DNA from: JBBSEZ01 sp038239195
GTDB lineage: Bacteria; Planctomycetota; Planctomycetia; Gemmatales; Gemmataceae
Length of the DNA: 27,394 nucleotides
NCBI GenBank assembly: GCA_038239195.1
Contig: JBBSEZ010000083.1
Location: 1 to 27,394 of the forward strand
Direction of reading: 5' to 3'
Position numbers and translations under genes: made by a program. Under the pieces are notes generated by a model. The model saw nothing but the letters and a program-made list of their open reading frames with translations, did not search any database and was not told the DNA's origin. Shown here piece after piece: positions 1-7,658 of this stretch (position 1 is the stretch's first letter; each line of letters begins with the position of its first letter).

Positions 1-138
1 ATGCACAGTCAGGGGGTTGGAGAGGAAGACTGCTGCGTCTCGCAAGAGGCGTTGGAGATGCTTGAGCCGGATGAAGGGTAACTTTCAAGTCCGGTTCTTA
101 GGGGAGGGGGTGGCGGCAACGCCACCTCCTTACCCGAC
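1..138 (+). mobile_element. Group II intron, 3' end (domains V and VI)
   Basis: Domain V is at 64-98. Its outer stem pairs GAGCCGGA (64-71) with TCCGGTTC (90-97); a small bulge follows, then the inner stem GAAGG/CTTTC closed by a GTAA tetraloop of GNRA type. The catalytic AGC triad is at 65-67. Domain VI follows (about 99-138): a G-rich strand pairs with the C-rich strand ending ACCCGAC, with a GCAA loop. An unpaired A at 132 sits in the expected branch-point position, six bases before the proposed 3' end at 138. Homology between the flank and a second copy of the same sequence at 263 begins exactly at 139, which supports that splice junction. The rest of the intron, including any reverse transcriptase, lies outside the window. 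No family search was run, so the intron class is not assigned. Confidence 0.85.
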
Positions 139-299
139 ATGTGTGTCGGGAGCTTGCCGGACACACAGCGACAGCATGGGGCGGCAGCACGGGGGCGACC
201 GACTTCGCGGAGGACCGGCAAGAAAGCCGGTCCCACAAGGCGCCGGGACGGTCACCAAACGGATGTGTTTCGGGAGCTTGGCGGACAGACAGCGACAGC
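139..299. repeat. Direct repeat, two 37-nt copies 124 nt apart
   Basis: Copy 1 is 139-175 and copy 2 is 263-299; they match at 34 of 37 positions. Copy 1 contains a perfect 8-bp inverted repeat, TGTGTGTC (140-147) with GACACACA (159-166). In copy 2 two of the three differences break this stem. Between the copies lies another perfect hairpin: GGACCGGC (212-219), loop AAGAAA, GCCGGTCC (226-233). No convincing gene covers this stretch. The small open frames here differ on every frame and resemble nothing recognisable. This is the 3' exon flank of the intron. Confidence 0.7.
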
Positions 300-370
300 G
301 CGAAACAGAGCGGCCTGCAGTCGGACGACCTGCCTGTCCCGCGAAGGCCGGCCCTCCCGCAGGCCAGCGA

Positions 371-394
371 GGGCCGGGGCTGACGCCCCGGCCC
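371..394. terminator. GC-rich hairpin beyond the DUF1501 gene end
   Basis: A 10-bp perfect stem, GGGCCGGGGC (371-380) and GCCCCGGCCC (385-394), closes a TGAC loop. It lies about 30 nt beyond the stop of the minus-strand DUF1501 gene and could end its transcript. There is no U-run on either side, so it may equally be a dispersed palindrome of the GCCGGGGCTGACGCCCCGGC type. Confidence 0.4.
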
Positions 395-422
395 CGGCTG
401 CGTTCTTTCCTCGCCGCTCCCC

Positions 423-1661
423 TCACGCCTTGAGCACGTCGAGCGGCCGGAACGCCGCCCCGACCACCGGCTCGCTCTTGACGCCGAGCCACTTCTCAAG
501 GACCGTCGCGTACACGGAGCGGAAATCGGTATGGTGTGTCAAATTGCCCAGTGGCGTGTCGGTCAGGCTGGGGTGGGCGCCCACCACGCCCGGCTCGACC
601 TTGCCGCCGATGAGGAACATCGGCGCCGCCGAGCCGTGGTCGGTGCCCCGGCTGCCGTTCTCCCTGGCGCGCCGCCCGAACTCGGAGAACGTCATCATCA
701 GCACGCGCTCGCGGTGCCCGCGCGCCGACACGTCCTTGAAGAACGCCGTCATGGCGCCGGAGACCTGCGTCAACAGATTGACGTGGGCCGGCGCCTGCGT
801 GGCGTGCGTGTCGAAGCCGTCGATCGCGACGTAGAAGACGCGGGCGCCGAGGTTGGCGTCGATGAGCTGAGCGGCCAGCTTGAGCCGGTTGGCCAGCGGC
901 GTGTTCGGGTACGGCGCCTTTGGAACGTAGTTCTTGCCGATCTCCTGCAAGCGCCGGCTGCTGGCGTAGGTGTTGGAGGCGGTGCGCGACACGAAGTCGA
1001 GCAGCCCCGGCTTGCGCGCCCCCTTCACGGCCCCTTCGATGACGTCGCGCTGGTCCTTCTTCTCGGCCCCGCTCGCCGCCGCCATCTGCAACTGGAACTC
1101 CTCCAGCGTACCGATCGACGGCACGCGCACCGGTGCGCCGTTCATCGCCAGCGGAGCGCCCTGGTTGGACGACTTCAGGTGGAAGGCCGGCGAGGCGGGC
1201 ATCGCCTTGAGCGCCTTGCCGATCCAGCCCTCGGTCGCGTTCTCGTCCATGCTGGCCGCCTGCCAGTGGTCCATCGATCGGAAGTGCGACTGGTTCGGGT
1301 TGGGGTAGCCGACGCCCTGCACGACGCACAGGGCGTTGCTCTCGTAGAGCTCGGCGAAGCCGGTCAGCGCCGGGTGCAGGCCGAGCTCGCTGTTGAGCTT
1401 CTTGAGCTGGGCGGTCGGCAGCTTGAGCGTCGGCCGCAGCTTGGCGTATTGCGGGTCCTTGAAGGGGACGACGGTGTTGAGGCCGTCGTTGCCGCCCGTC
1501 AGTTCGACGACGACGAGGATGGTGTCCCTGGCGCCGGGCCGGTTCATGGGCCCGGCGGCCGAGGCGGTCCGGCTCAGGAAGGCGGGGACGTTCAGGCCCC
1601 AGGCGATCAGGCCGGTAGAGGCGAGGGTCGATTTCAGGAAGGTGCGGCGGTTGGCTTGCAT
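423..1661 (-). CDS. DUF1501 family protein with Tat signal
   Basis: 412 residues. The N-terminus carries a twin-arginine motif (RRTFLKS, residues 5-11), then a hydrophobic stretch and an Ala-rich cleavage region near residue 36, so export by the Tat route is likely. The body has hallmarks of DUF1501, a family in the alkaline phosphatase/sulfatase-like fold group: an early ELTGGNDGLNTVVPF block and a late FSEFGRR...GTDHGSAAPMF block. Biochemical function is unknown for the family. The start is supported by GAGGA about 8 nt upstream (1670-1674). The gene follows the DUF1800 gene by 30 nt on the same strand; this pairing is frequent in Planctomycetes and other phyla, and the two are probably co-transcribed and work together in the cell envelope. 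Role inferred from family and context only. Confidence 0.92.
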   Translation of the reverse strand: MQANRRTFLKSTLASTGLIAWGLNVPAFLSRTASAAGPMNRPGARDTILVVVELTGGNDGLNTVVPFKDPQYAKLRPTLKLPTAQLKKLNSELGLHPALTGFAELYESNALCVVQGVGYPNPNQSHFRSMDHWQAASMDENATEGWIGKALKAMPASPAFHLKSSNQGAPLAMNGAPVRVPSIGTLEEFQLQMAAASGAEKKDQRDVIEGAVKGARKPGLLDFVSRTASNTYASSRRLQEIGKNYVPKAPYPNTPLANRLKLAAQLIDANLGARVFYVAIDGFDTHATQAPAHVNLLTQVSGAMTAFFKDVSARGHRERVLMMTFSEFGRRARENGSRGTDHGSAAPMFLIGGKVEPGVVGAHPSLTDTPLGNLTHHTDFRSVYATVLEKWLGVKSEPVVGAAFRPLDVLKA

Positions 1662-1691
1662 GGGATGATTCCTCGGGGCTCGTTGAAACCA

Positions 1692-3095
1692 TTAGTCGAG
1701 CTGAAACTCCGGCAGCGTCAGCACCAGGTGACACAGCGCCCGCACCCGATGGTCGGCGGCGTCCTGGGCGGTCCAGTACACGGGCACCTTGCGGGCGCTC
1801 GCCTTCTTCTGGTAGGCCAGCAGACGGTCCCGCGACTCGGCCGGTACGTCGCCCTGCAAGAACAGCCGCAACAGGAAGTCCACCAGCTCTTCGCTTTTCT
1901 TGTTGTATTTCCGCGCCAGTGCCGCGGGGTCGGTGCGGGCGCCGAAGCGCGGGTCTTCCGTCGAGGACAGCGCCAGCGCCAGGTTCTGGCGGTAGAGCAG
2001 CGTCTGCCCGTTGAGCCAGGCGGTCCCGCCGTCCCAGCCCTTGACCACCGGCGGATAGAACACGTTCTGCCCGAGCTGCTCCAGGGCCGTCGCCAGCGCC
2101 GTCGTGCCGATGCGCCCTTCGAGGGCGCGCACGATGCCCAGCGCGAAATCGACCGGCGCCTTGACCTTTGTGCGATAAACCTCCTCCGAGAAGAAGAGGT
2201 TGCTCGACAGCATCGTCTTGACCAGCCCGCCGAAGTCGTAGCCGCTGGCCTTGAACTGCGCCGCCAGAGGGGCCAACAACTCGTTGCTCGCCGGGACGGT
2301 GTCGCTGATAAGGAAGCGGTAGAGCTTGCCCACGAGGAAGGTGGGGCAAGACCTCTGCTCCAGGCAGATGCGCACAACGTCGTCGGGCTTCCAGCGGCCC
2401 TTCTGGCCCAGGACGGTCTTCTCGCCGGTGTCGTGCTGGCCGGCGCTGAAGACCGCCTCGGTCCCGACGATCTCCCAGCCGGTGAAGGCGCGGGCCGCTT
2501 CGCGGACGTCGTTCTCGGTGTAGTTGCCGACGCCCAGCGCGAACAGCTCCATCACCTCGCGGGCGTAGTTCTCGTTGGGGCTCGCCTTCTTGCTGCCGCG
2601 CCCGTCGAGCCAGACCAGCATGGCCGGGTCGTAGGACATCTCCTTGAGCAAGGTCGCGAAGTTGCCCAGGGCGTACTTGCGCAGGCGCTCGTACTGCCCG
2701 AGCATGAAGCGGGCGTTCTGCACCTTGGCGTTGCTGGTGGCGAAGTGGTTGTGCCAGAACAGCGTCAGCTTTTCCTGGAGGGGGTAGGGGCTGTAGAGCA
2801 TCCGCGTCAGCCACCAGGCGCGGAGCTGGTTGCCGTTGTTCGTCTTGGCGATGCTCGCCGCCAGCGGCGCCATGCGCCGGTCGAAATCCACGAGCCCGGC
2901 CCCTCCGCGGAGCAGGTTGGCGACCAGTTGCTGGGGGGCCATCTTCAGGCCCGCTTCGAGCTCGGAGGCGGTGGCGCCGAACGCGGCACGCCGGTAGAGG
3001 TGGCCGACGCGGCGGACGTCCCAGGGCGCTGTGGGCGAGGGCTTGTAGGGCGCCCACGCCTGGCGCGGATCTATCTTCTTCGGTTGGTCGTTCAT
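1692..3095 (-). CDS. DUF1800 family protein
   Basis: 467 residues from the ATG at 3095, chosen because GGAGA lies 7 nt upstream (3103-3107). An in-frame ATG at 3125 lacks such a site and lies in the palindromic repeat. DUF1800 features are clear: VGHLYRRAAFGAT near the N-terminus, a LTLFWHNHFATS block, NYAREVMELFALGVGNYTE, and AARAFTGWEI. The family has no established enzymatic role. No obvious signal peptide is seen. It is the upstream partner of the DUF1501 gene (30-nt gap) and the two probably form one operon. Upstream lies a paired palindromic element that separates it from the next minus-strand gene, so it may have its own promoter there. Confidence 0.92.
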   Translation of the reverse strand: MNDQPKKIDPRQAWAPYKPSPTAPWDVRRVGHLYRRAAFGATASELEAGLKMAPQQLVANLLRGGAGLVDFDRRMAPLAASIAKTNNGNQLRAWWLTRMLYSPYPLQEKLTLFWHNHFATSNAKVQNARFMLGQYERLRKYALGNFATLLKEMSYDPAMLVWLDGRGSKKASPNENYAREVMELFALGVGNYTENDVREAARAFTGWEIVGTEAVFSAGQHDTGEKTVLGQKGRWKPDDVVRICLEQRSCPTFLVGKLYRFLISDTVPASNELLAPLAAQFKASGYDFGGLVKTMLSSNLFFSEEVYRTKVKAPVDFALGIVRALEGRIGTTALATALEQLGQNVFYPPVVKGWDGGTAWLNGQTLLYRQNLALALSSTEDPRFGARTDPAALARKYNKKSEELVDFLLRLFLQGDVPAESRDRLLAYQKKASARKVPVYWTAQDAADHRVRALCHLVLTLPEFQLD

Positions 3096-3120
3096 TCGGG
3101 TGTCTCCGGAAGGCTTCTCC

Positions 3121-3245
3121 CTCAACCCCCTCTCCCAAGGAGGGAGAGGGGGAGAGTGTTTGTGGGCGGTCTGGAGAGAAGGTGTCGCCTCCGCTTATCT
3201 TCTGCCTTGCTCCCCCTCTCCCTCCTTGGGAGAGGGGATTGGGAG
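3121..3245. repeat. REPIN-like inverted pair of palindromes
   Basis: The left arm (3121-3154) and right arm (3210-3245) are near-perfect reverse complements over about 34 bases. Each arm is itself a hairpin built on CCCCTCTCCC and GGGAGAGGGG around an AAGG or CCTT centre. The arms are separated by 55 nt of unrelated sequence. This two-hairpin layout is that of a REPIN or small MITE-like element. It lies between two genes on the minus strand and could also end transcription of the upstream one. Confidence 0.7.
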
Positions 3246-3262
3246 GTGAGGGAGGACCGCAC

Positions 3263-5044
3263 TCACTTGCCCGTGCGCAACTCGTAGCGGAACTCGTTGT
3301 CGAGGTAGGTCGCCTCGAGGCAGACGCTGCCGAACTTGCCCACGAACGCGAGGAACGCCTTCACCTGTTCGCGCGCCTCGCCCGGCGCCACGGCCTGATC
3401 GAGGATGACCTGCGTGATGAGCTGGTCCTCGGTGTACTTCAGATAGTCGGCCGCGCCGGCACCGTAGAGCTTGATGCGCGAGCTGGCGGCATTCCCCGTG
3501 GCGGGCGCCTTCTGTTCCTTCTGCAACAGCTCGACCAGTTCGCGGCCCAGCTCGATGGTCGAGCAGAAGACGAACTGGTTGCCGACGCGGGCGTAGCAGG
3601 GGCTGAAGTTGAAGCGCACGTCGTCGGGGCCCTGCTTCACCTTCGCCTTCTCGTCGAAGCGCCAGCCGACGACGTCCACTCCCTTGTGCTTCTCCTCGTG
3701 CATCTGCATCTTGAGCTGCGTGGTGGCAAGCAGGGCCCCCGCGCGGAGCAGCGTGTCCATCGACCGGGCGAACTTGCCCGGGTCGCGCAGCTCGGTGACG
3801 ACCGCGAAGGCGGGCTGGACTTGCTTGGGCTTGCGCTTGTAGACGCCCGTCGGCTGGCTGACGGCGACCACGCGGTGGTAGGGCGCCGTGGAGGTCAGCA
3901 GCGTGCTGATCTTGGCCCCGCCCAGGAATCGGCCACTGTTCTTGTCCGAGTTGCTGATCGCCTCGGCGATCTTGGCGGGGAACAGCTTGTCGCGGTCCTT
4001 CCAGAACGCCGCAAGGTCGAGGTAGAAGCTCTGACTGTACAACACGCCCTTCGGCTCCAGTAGCGGGCGGGAGCCCGGCTGCCCGGCGACCGGGAGATGC
4101 AGCAGGCGATCGTTGCCCATGCCAACCCGGCCGCGCGGCATGCGGATCGTCGTGAGGAAGCCGTCCTTCTCGGGGTAGACGCCGATGGCCACGAACGGCG
4201 CCCGGCCCAGCACGTCAAGCCCGCTGCCGATCAGCGTGGTGAGGTTGAAGTCGTCGCGCGGCGACTTGTACAGCGCCTTGCCCTGGGGGCTGGCGTGGGC
4301 GGCCTTCATGCTGATCCACGCCCGGGCGAGCGGGCCCTCGGGGAGGAGCTTGTCGGCCTCGATCATCGGCGGCGAGGTCGCGATGCTTTTCTTGTCCTGC
4401 CCGAGGTGCAGATCGAGGCCGCGCTTGATTGCCTCCTCCTTGTTGCTGACCAGGAGCGTGGTGCCGGCGCGAGCGAGCACGAGGTCCTTGCCGAAACTGA
4501 TCGTCTCGACGCCGCGATGTTCGCCCCTGGCCGCCTTGGCGGGGATTTCCTGCCGGGCCAGTTCGCCCTCGATCACCGTCAGGCCAAGGGCGACGAACTT
4601 CTCGAGGAGCTTCTCGTCCCTGGCCTGGATAACGAGCAGGAGGGGGGCCTTGTCGCCGAACTTGGCCCCAAGGGCGATGCCGTTGCCGGCCAGTCGGTCG
4701 AGCAGTTCGGGGTACTTGGCGCCCAGTTCCTTTTCGAAGTAGGCGAGGAGTTGCTTGGCGCGGCGCGGCTGGGTGCCGTTGAGAAACTCTTTGGCGATGG
4801 GGAAGTTCCCGAGCTGCTTGTAGATCTCAAGGTTGAGCCCGGTTTCGACCACGCGACGGGGCGACGGCACTTCGAGGACGAGATCGGCCTCGGCGGGGAT
4901 GAACCGCAGGGGCGAGGGCCGGGCCTTGGGGCGCGGCCGTTTCGCCTTGGCGGGGGCGACGTCGGCGCTCGCGCCTCGCGCGTCGAACAGGGGAAGGAGG
5001 GCGAGACACGCCAGCGCTCCCGCAAGGTGGCGGAACGGCCGCAT
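3263..5044 (-). CDS. Secreted protein of unknown function
   Basis: 593 residues from the ATG at 5044. That start has AGGAG 9 nt upstream (5054-5058) and places a Sec-type signal peptide at the N-terminus (MRPFRHLAGALACLALL, then an ASA-D cleavage-like site near residue 28). An in-frame ATG at 5110 would bury that signal. After a short basic, Pro-rich linker (PAKAKRPRPKARPSP) the protein continues FIPAEADLVLEVPSPRRVVE. That opening resembles a broad class of large planctomycete exported proteins with alternating beta strands and amphipathic helices. I do not recognise a named domain; a distant DUF3352-like relation is possible but unproven. It is divergent from the metallophosphoesterase gene, with 104 nt between them that must hold both promoters. 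Confidence 0.8.
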   Translation of the reverse strand: MRPFRHLAGALACLALLPLFDARGASADVAPAKAKRPRPKARPSPLRFIPAEADLVLEVPSPRRVVETGLNLEIYKQLGNFPIAKEFLNGTQPRRAKQLLAYFEKELGAKYPELLDRLAGNGIALGAKFGDKAPLLLVIQARDEKLLEKFVALGLTVIEGELARQEIPAKAARGEHRGVETISFGKDLVLARAGTTLLVSNKEEAIKRGLDLHLGQDKKSIATSPPMIEADKLLPEGPLARAWISMKAAHASPQGKALYKSPRDDFNLTTLIGSGLDVLGRAPFVAIGVYPEKDGFLTTIRMPRGRVGMGNDRLLHLPVAGQPGSRPLLEPKGVLYSQSFYLDLAAFWKDRDKLFPAKIAEAISNSDKNSGRFLGGAKISTLLTSTAPYHRVVAVSQPTGVYKRKPKQVQPAFAVVTELRDPGKFARSMDTLLRAGALLATTQLKMQMHEEKHKGVDVVGWRFDEKAKVKQGPDDVRFNFSPCYARVGNQFVFCSTIELGRELVELLQKEQKAPATGNAASSRIKLYGAGAADYLKYTEDQLITQVILDQAVAPGEAREQVKAFLAFVGKFGSVCLEATYLDNEFRYELRTGK

Positions 5045-5148
5045 GGATAGGCGCTCCTGAGGAGAGACGGGCGAGAACGTGGACAGTTGGTTCGGTTGTG
5101 CATACTTCACGGAGAGCCCGCGGGTTTCAAAAAGGAGGCCCTTCCTCG

Positions 5149-6030
5149 ATGCGCCCCTTCACCATCGCGCTGACCGCGGACCTTCACTGGGGCCATCGCC
5201 GCGGCGCCGACGCCACCCGCCTGCTCGCCGACTACCTCCAAGCCCGCCCCCCCGATCTGCTCGTGCTGGCGGGCGACGTCGGCACCGGCGCGTTATTCGG
5301 CGATTGCCTGCAACTCTTTGCCGACCTCCCCTGCCGCAAGGCGCTCGTCCCCGGCAATCACGACCTCTGGGTGCTGCCCGAGGGCGCCCCGCACGACTCG
5401 CTGGCGGTCTACCAGGAGGTGCTGCCCGCCGTCGCCGCGCGGCACGGCTTCCACTACCTGGACGGCGGGCCGTTGGTTTTGCCCGAGGCCGATCTGGCGC
5501 TCGTCGGCAGCATCAACTGGTACGACTACAGTTGGGCGCTCGACGGCATTCGCCGCTACTACCCCGAGGAGGAAGAACGGCTGCAAACGAAGCGCTTCAC
5601 GCGCGGCAAGCACAACGACGGCAACTTCGTACGCTGGGAGCTCGGCGACGTCGCCTTCACCGCCCGGGTGGTGAGCGCCTTCGCGGACCATCTGCGCTCC
5701 GCCCTGGAGCAGGTGGGCCGGGCGATCGTGGTGACGCACCACCCGCCCTTCTACGGGCTGGGCTTCCCGCGCCCGGGGCCTCCGGTGTTCCTCGACAGCT
5801 TCCTGTGGGACGCCTTCGCGGGGAACCGGGCGATGGAAGAGGTGCTCGAACGGCACGCCGACCGCGTGGCGTTCGCGTTCTGCGGCCACACGCACCGGCA
5901 GCGCGAGAACGCGCTGAGAGGCATCCGGGGGCACAACATCGGGGGTGATTACCACTACAAACGGCTGCTGTGGCTGGAGTGGCCGGCGGGGACGGTGGTG
6001 GCGCACGTGTTCGGGAACGCGGAGGGGTGA
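5149..6030 (+). CDS. Metallophosphoesterase (calcineurin-like)
   Basis: 293 residues from the ATG at 5149, chosen for a strong AAAGGAGG 10 nt upstream (5131-5138) and because D-x-H is then near the N-terminus, as in the family. All five metal-binding blocks are visible: D11-x-H13, GD43, GNHD (70-72), HH (197-198) and GHTH (246-249). This predicts a two-metal hydrolase of phosphoesters, probably cytoplasmic as no signal is seen. The substrate cannot be told from sequence. It lies 89 nt upstream of the kynurenine genes on the same strand. A hairpin and a candidate promoter in that gap suggest it is a separate unit, although read-through is possible. Confidence 0.9.
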   Translation: MRPFTIALTADLHWGHRRGADATRLLADYLQARPPDLLVLAGDVGTGALFGDCLQLFADLPCRKALVPGNHDLWVLPEGAPHDSLAVYQEVLPAVAARHGFHYLDGGPLVLPEADLALVGSINWYDYSWALDGIRRYYPEEEERLQTKRFTRGKHNDGNFVRWELGDVAFTARVVSAFADHLRSALEQVGRAIVVTHHPPFYGLGFPRPGPPVFLDSFLWDAFAGNRAMEEVLERHADRVAFAFCGHTHRQRENALRGIRGHNIGGDYHYKRLLWLEWPAGTVVAHVFGNAEG

Positions 6031-6055
6031 GAAGGGGGCGATTGTTCCCCCCTTC
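6031..6055 (+). terminator. Hairpin after the metallophosphoesterase gene
   Basis: GAAGGGGG (6031-6038) pairs with CCCCCTTC (6048-6055) around a 9-nt loop, starting at the base after the stop codon. No U-run follows, so termination is uncertain. The 3' arm overlaps the spacer of the candidate promoter for the kynurenine operon. Confidence 0.35.
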
Positions 6056-6070
6056 CTGCTGCGGTAGACT
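6042..6070 (+). promoter_or_regulatory. Candidate sigma-70-like promoter of the kynurenine operon
   Basis: TTGTTC (6042-6047) and TAGACT (6065-6070) are separated by exactly 17 nt. Transcription would start near 6077, leaving a leader of about 43 nt before the GTG at 6120. The -35 box lies in the loop of the preceding hairpin. Matches are imperfect and GC-rich DNA yields few such pairs by chance, but this is prediction only. Confidence 0.4.
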
Positions 6071-6119
6071 GCCAGCATCCCCTTCGCGCTTGCCCCACTT
6101 CACCCTGGGAGGACGTGTC

Positions 6120-6626
6120 GTGCCGCTCTCCGCTCCGCTCAACCTCCACCGCTGGGTGGACGAGCACCGCCACCTGCTCCAGCCGCCCGTCGGCAACGTC
6201 GCGATGTGGGACAGCAACTTCCTCGTCATGGTCGTCGGCGGGCCCAACCGGCGCAGCGACTACCACGTCAACCCCGGCGAGGAGCTGTTCTTCCAGGTCG
6301 AGGGCGACGTCGTCCTCAAAATCATCGACGACGGCCAGCCGCGCGACCTCCCCATCCGCCAGGGGGAGATCTTCCTGCTGCCCTCCCGCGTCCCCCACTC
6401 GCCCCAGCGCCCCGCCAACACCGTCGGCCTCGTCGTCGAGCAGCCGAAGGCCTTCGCCGAGGACCATTACCTTCGCTGGTACTGTCCGAGTTGTCGCGCC
6501 ATTGTCCACGAGACCGCCTTCCGGCCCGTGGACCTCGGCAAGCAGATCAAGGCGATGCTCCACGAGTTCAACGAGAGCGAGGCCCTGCGCACCTGCCAGG
6601 CGTGCGGCGCCGTCCATCCGGTTTAG
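6120..6626 (+). CDS. nbaC: 3-hydroxyanthranilate 3,4-dioxygenase
   Basis: 168 residues from a GTG at 6120 with GGGAGG 7 nt upstream (6107-6112). An in-frame ATG at 5970 would overlap the preceding gene and add non-homologous sequence. The enzyme opens the ring of 3-hydroxyanthranilate with O2 to give 2-amino-3-carboxymuconate semialdehyde. It is a cupin: iron ligands H49, E55 and H93, and substrate-binding R45, R97 and E107, fall at the spacing known from the Cupriavidus enzyme. The C-terminal rubredoxin-like metal site of bacterial forms is intact (C122, C125, C159, C162). First gene of the operon; the decarboxylase for its unstable product follows 10 nt later, which would limit spontaneous cyclisation to quinolinate. 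Confidence 0.95.
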   Translation: MPLSAPLNLHRWVDEHRHLLQPPVGNVAMWDSNFLVMVVGGPNRRSDYHVNPGEELFFQVEGDVVLKIIDDGQPRDLPIRQGEIFLLPSRVPHSPQRPANTVGLVVEQPKAFAEDHYLRWYCPSCRAIVHETAFRPVDLGKQIKAMLHEFNESEALRTCQACGAVHPV

Positions 6627-6636
6627 GGGCCGGCTC

Positions 6637-7647
6637 ATGCGCATCGACCTGCACACCCACATGCTGCCGCCGGCCTGGCCCGACCTGCGGGCGCGCTATG
6701 GCTACGGCGGGTTCGTGCAGCTTACCCAGCACGGCCCCGGCTGCGCGCGCATGACCATCGACGGCAAGCTCTTCCGCGAGGTCGAGGACAACTGCTGGTC
6801 GCCCGAGCGGCGCATCGCGGAGTGCGACCGCCTCGGCATCGACGTCCAGGTGTTGTCCACCGTCCCCGTCATGTTCAGCTACTGGGCCAAGCCCCACGAT
6901 GGGCTCGACCTCGCTCGCCTGCTCAACGACCATCTGGCGGAAGTGGTAAGGCGCCATCCCACGCGCTTCGTCGGCCTCGCCACGCTCCCGCTCCAGGCCC
7001 CCGACCTCGCCGCCCGCGAGCTGGAGCGCTGCGTCCGCGACCTCGGCCTGCGGGGAGCGCAGATCGGCAGCCACGTCAACGACTGGGACCTCGACCACCC
7101 CGCCCTCTTCCCCGTCTTCGAGACGGCCGAGAGGCTGGGCGCGGCCGTGTTCGTCCACCCGTGGGACATGCTCGGCAAGGAGCGAATGGGGCGCTACTGG
7201 CTGGGCTGGCTCGTCGGCATGCCGGCCGAGACGTCGCTGGCCATCTGCTCCGTCCTCTTCAGCGGGCTGCTCGACCGCCTGCCCCGGCTGCGCCTCGCCT
7301 TCGCTCACGGCGGCGGGGCCTTCCCCTACGCCGTCGGCCGCATCGACCACGCCTTCCACGTCCGCCCCGACTTGTGCGCCACGCACACTGCGAACAGCCC
7401 GCGCGCCCAGCTCGGCCGGCTCTACTTCGACTCCCTCGTTCACGACGCCGACGCCCTACGCTTCCTGCTCCGCCTCGTCGGCGAACATCGCATCGCCCTC
7501 GGCTCCGACTACCCCTTTCCCCTCGGAGAGCTCCAGCCCGGCCGACTCATTGACTCCCTTCCCGAACTGACCGTGCCGCAGCGCGCGCGCCTCTTCAGCG
7601 GCACCGCCCTCGAGCTCCTCGGCCTGCCCGCCGACTTCCCCACCTGA
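6637..7647 (+). CDS. nbaD: 2-amino-3-carboxymuconate-6-semialdehyde decarboxylase (ACMSD)
   Basis: 336 residues, the usual length of this amidohydrolase-fold decarboxylase. Zinc ligands match the Pseudomonas enzyme closely: H6 and H8 (DLHTHMLP), H174 (FVHPWD), H224 (FAHGGGAFPY) and D291 (GSDYPFPLGE). It converts ACMS to 2-aminomuconate semialdehyde, steering carbon away from quinolinate and NAD and towards full catabolism. It starts 10 nt after the dioxygenase stop, with only a weak AGGGG upstream, so translational coupling is likely. Kynureninase follows after 11 nt. The next catabolic enzymes (aminomuconate semialdehyde dehydrogenase and deaminase) are not in this window. Confidence 0.95.
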   Translation: MRIDLHTHMLPPAWPDLRARYGYGGFVQLTQHGPGCARMTIDGKLFREVEDNCWSPERRIAECDRLGIDVQVLSTVPVMFSYWAKPHDGLDLARLLNDHLAEVVRRHPTRFVGLATLPLQAPDLAARELERCVRDLGLRGAQIGSHVNDWDLDHPALFPVFETAERLGAAVFVHPWDMLGKERMGRYWLGWLVGMPAETSLAICSVLFSGLLDRLPRLRLAFAHGGGAFPYAVGRIDHAFHVRPDLCATHTANSPRAQLGRLYFDSLVHDADALRFLLRLVGEHRIALGSDYPFPLGELQPGRLIDSLPELTVPQRARLFSGTALELLGLPADFPT

Positions 7648-7658
7648 AAGGCCCGCCC

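Noticed and set aside
139..299. Two near-identical repeats as a CRISPR array
   Set aside because: Only two copies, 87 nt apart, with a hairpin in the spacing and no cas genes; does not fit an array.
496..3287. Very long frames on both strands (880 and 918 codons) over the DUF1501/DUF1800 genes
   Set aside because: They are GC-rich shadows of the two recognised genes, with Arg/Gly/Ala-rich low-complexity translations and no family features.
6637..7647. Amidohydrolase as a generic metal hydrolase
   Set aside because: Length, metal ligands H6, H8, H174, H224, D291 and the operon point specifically to ACMSD.
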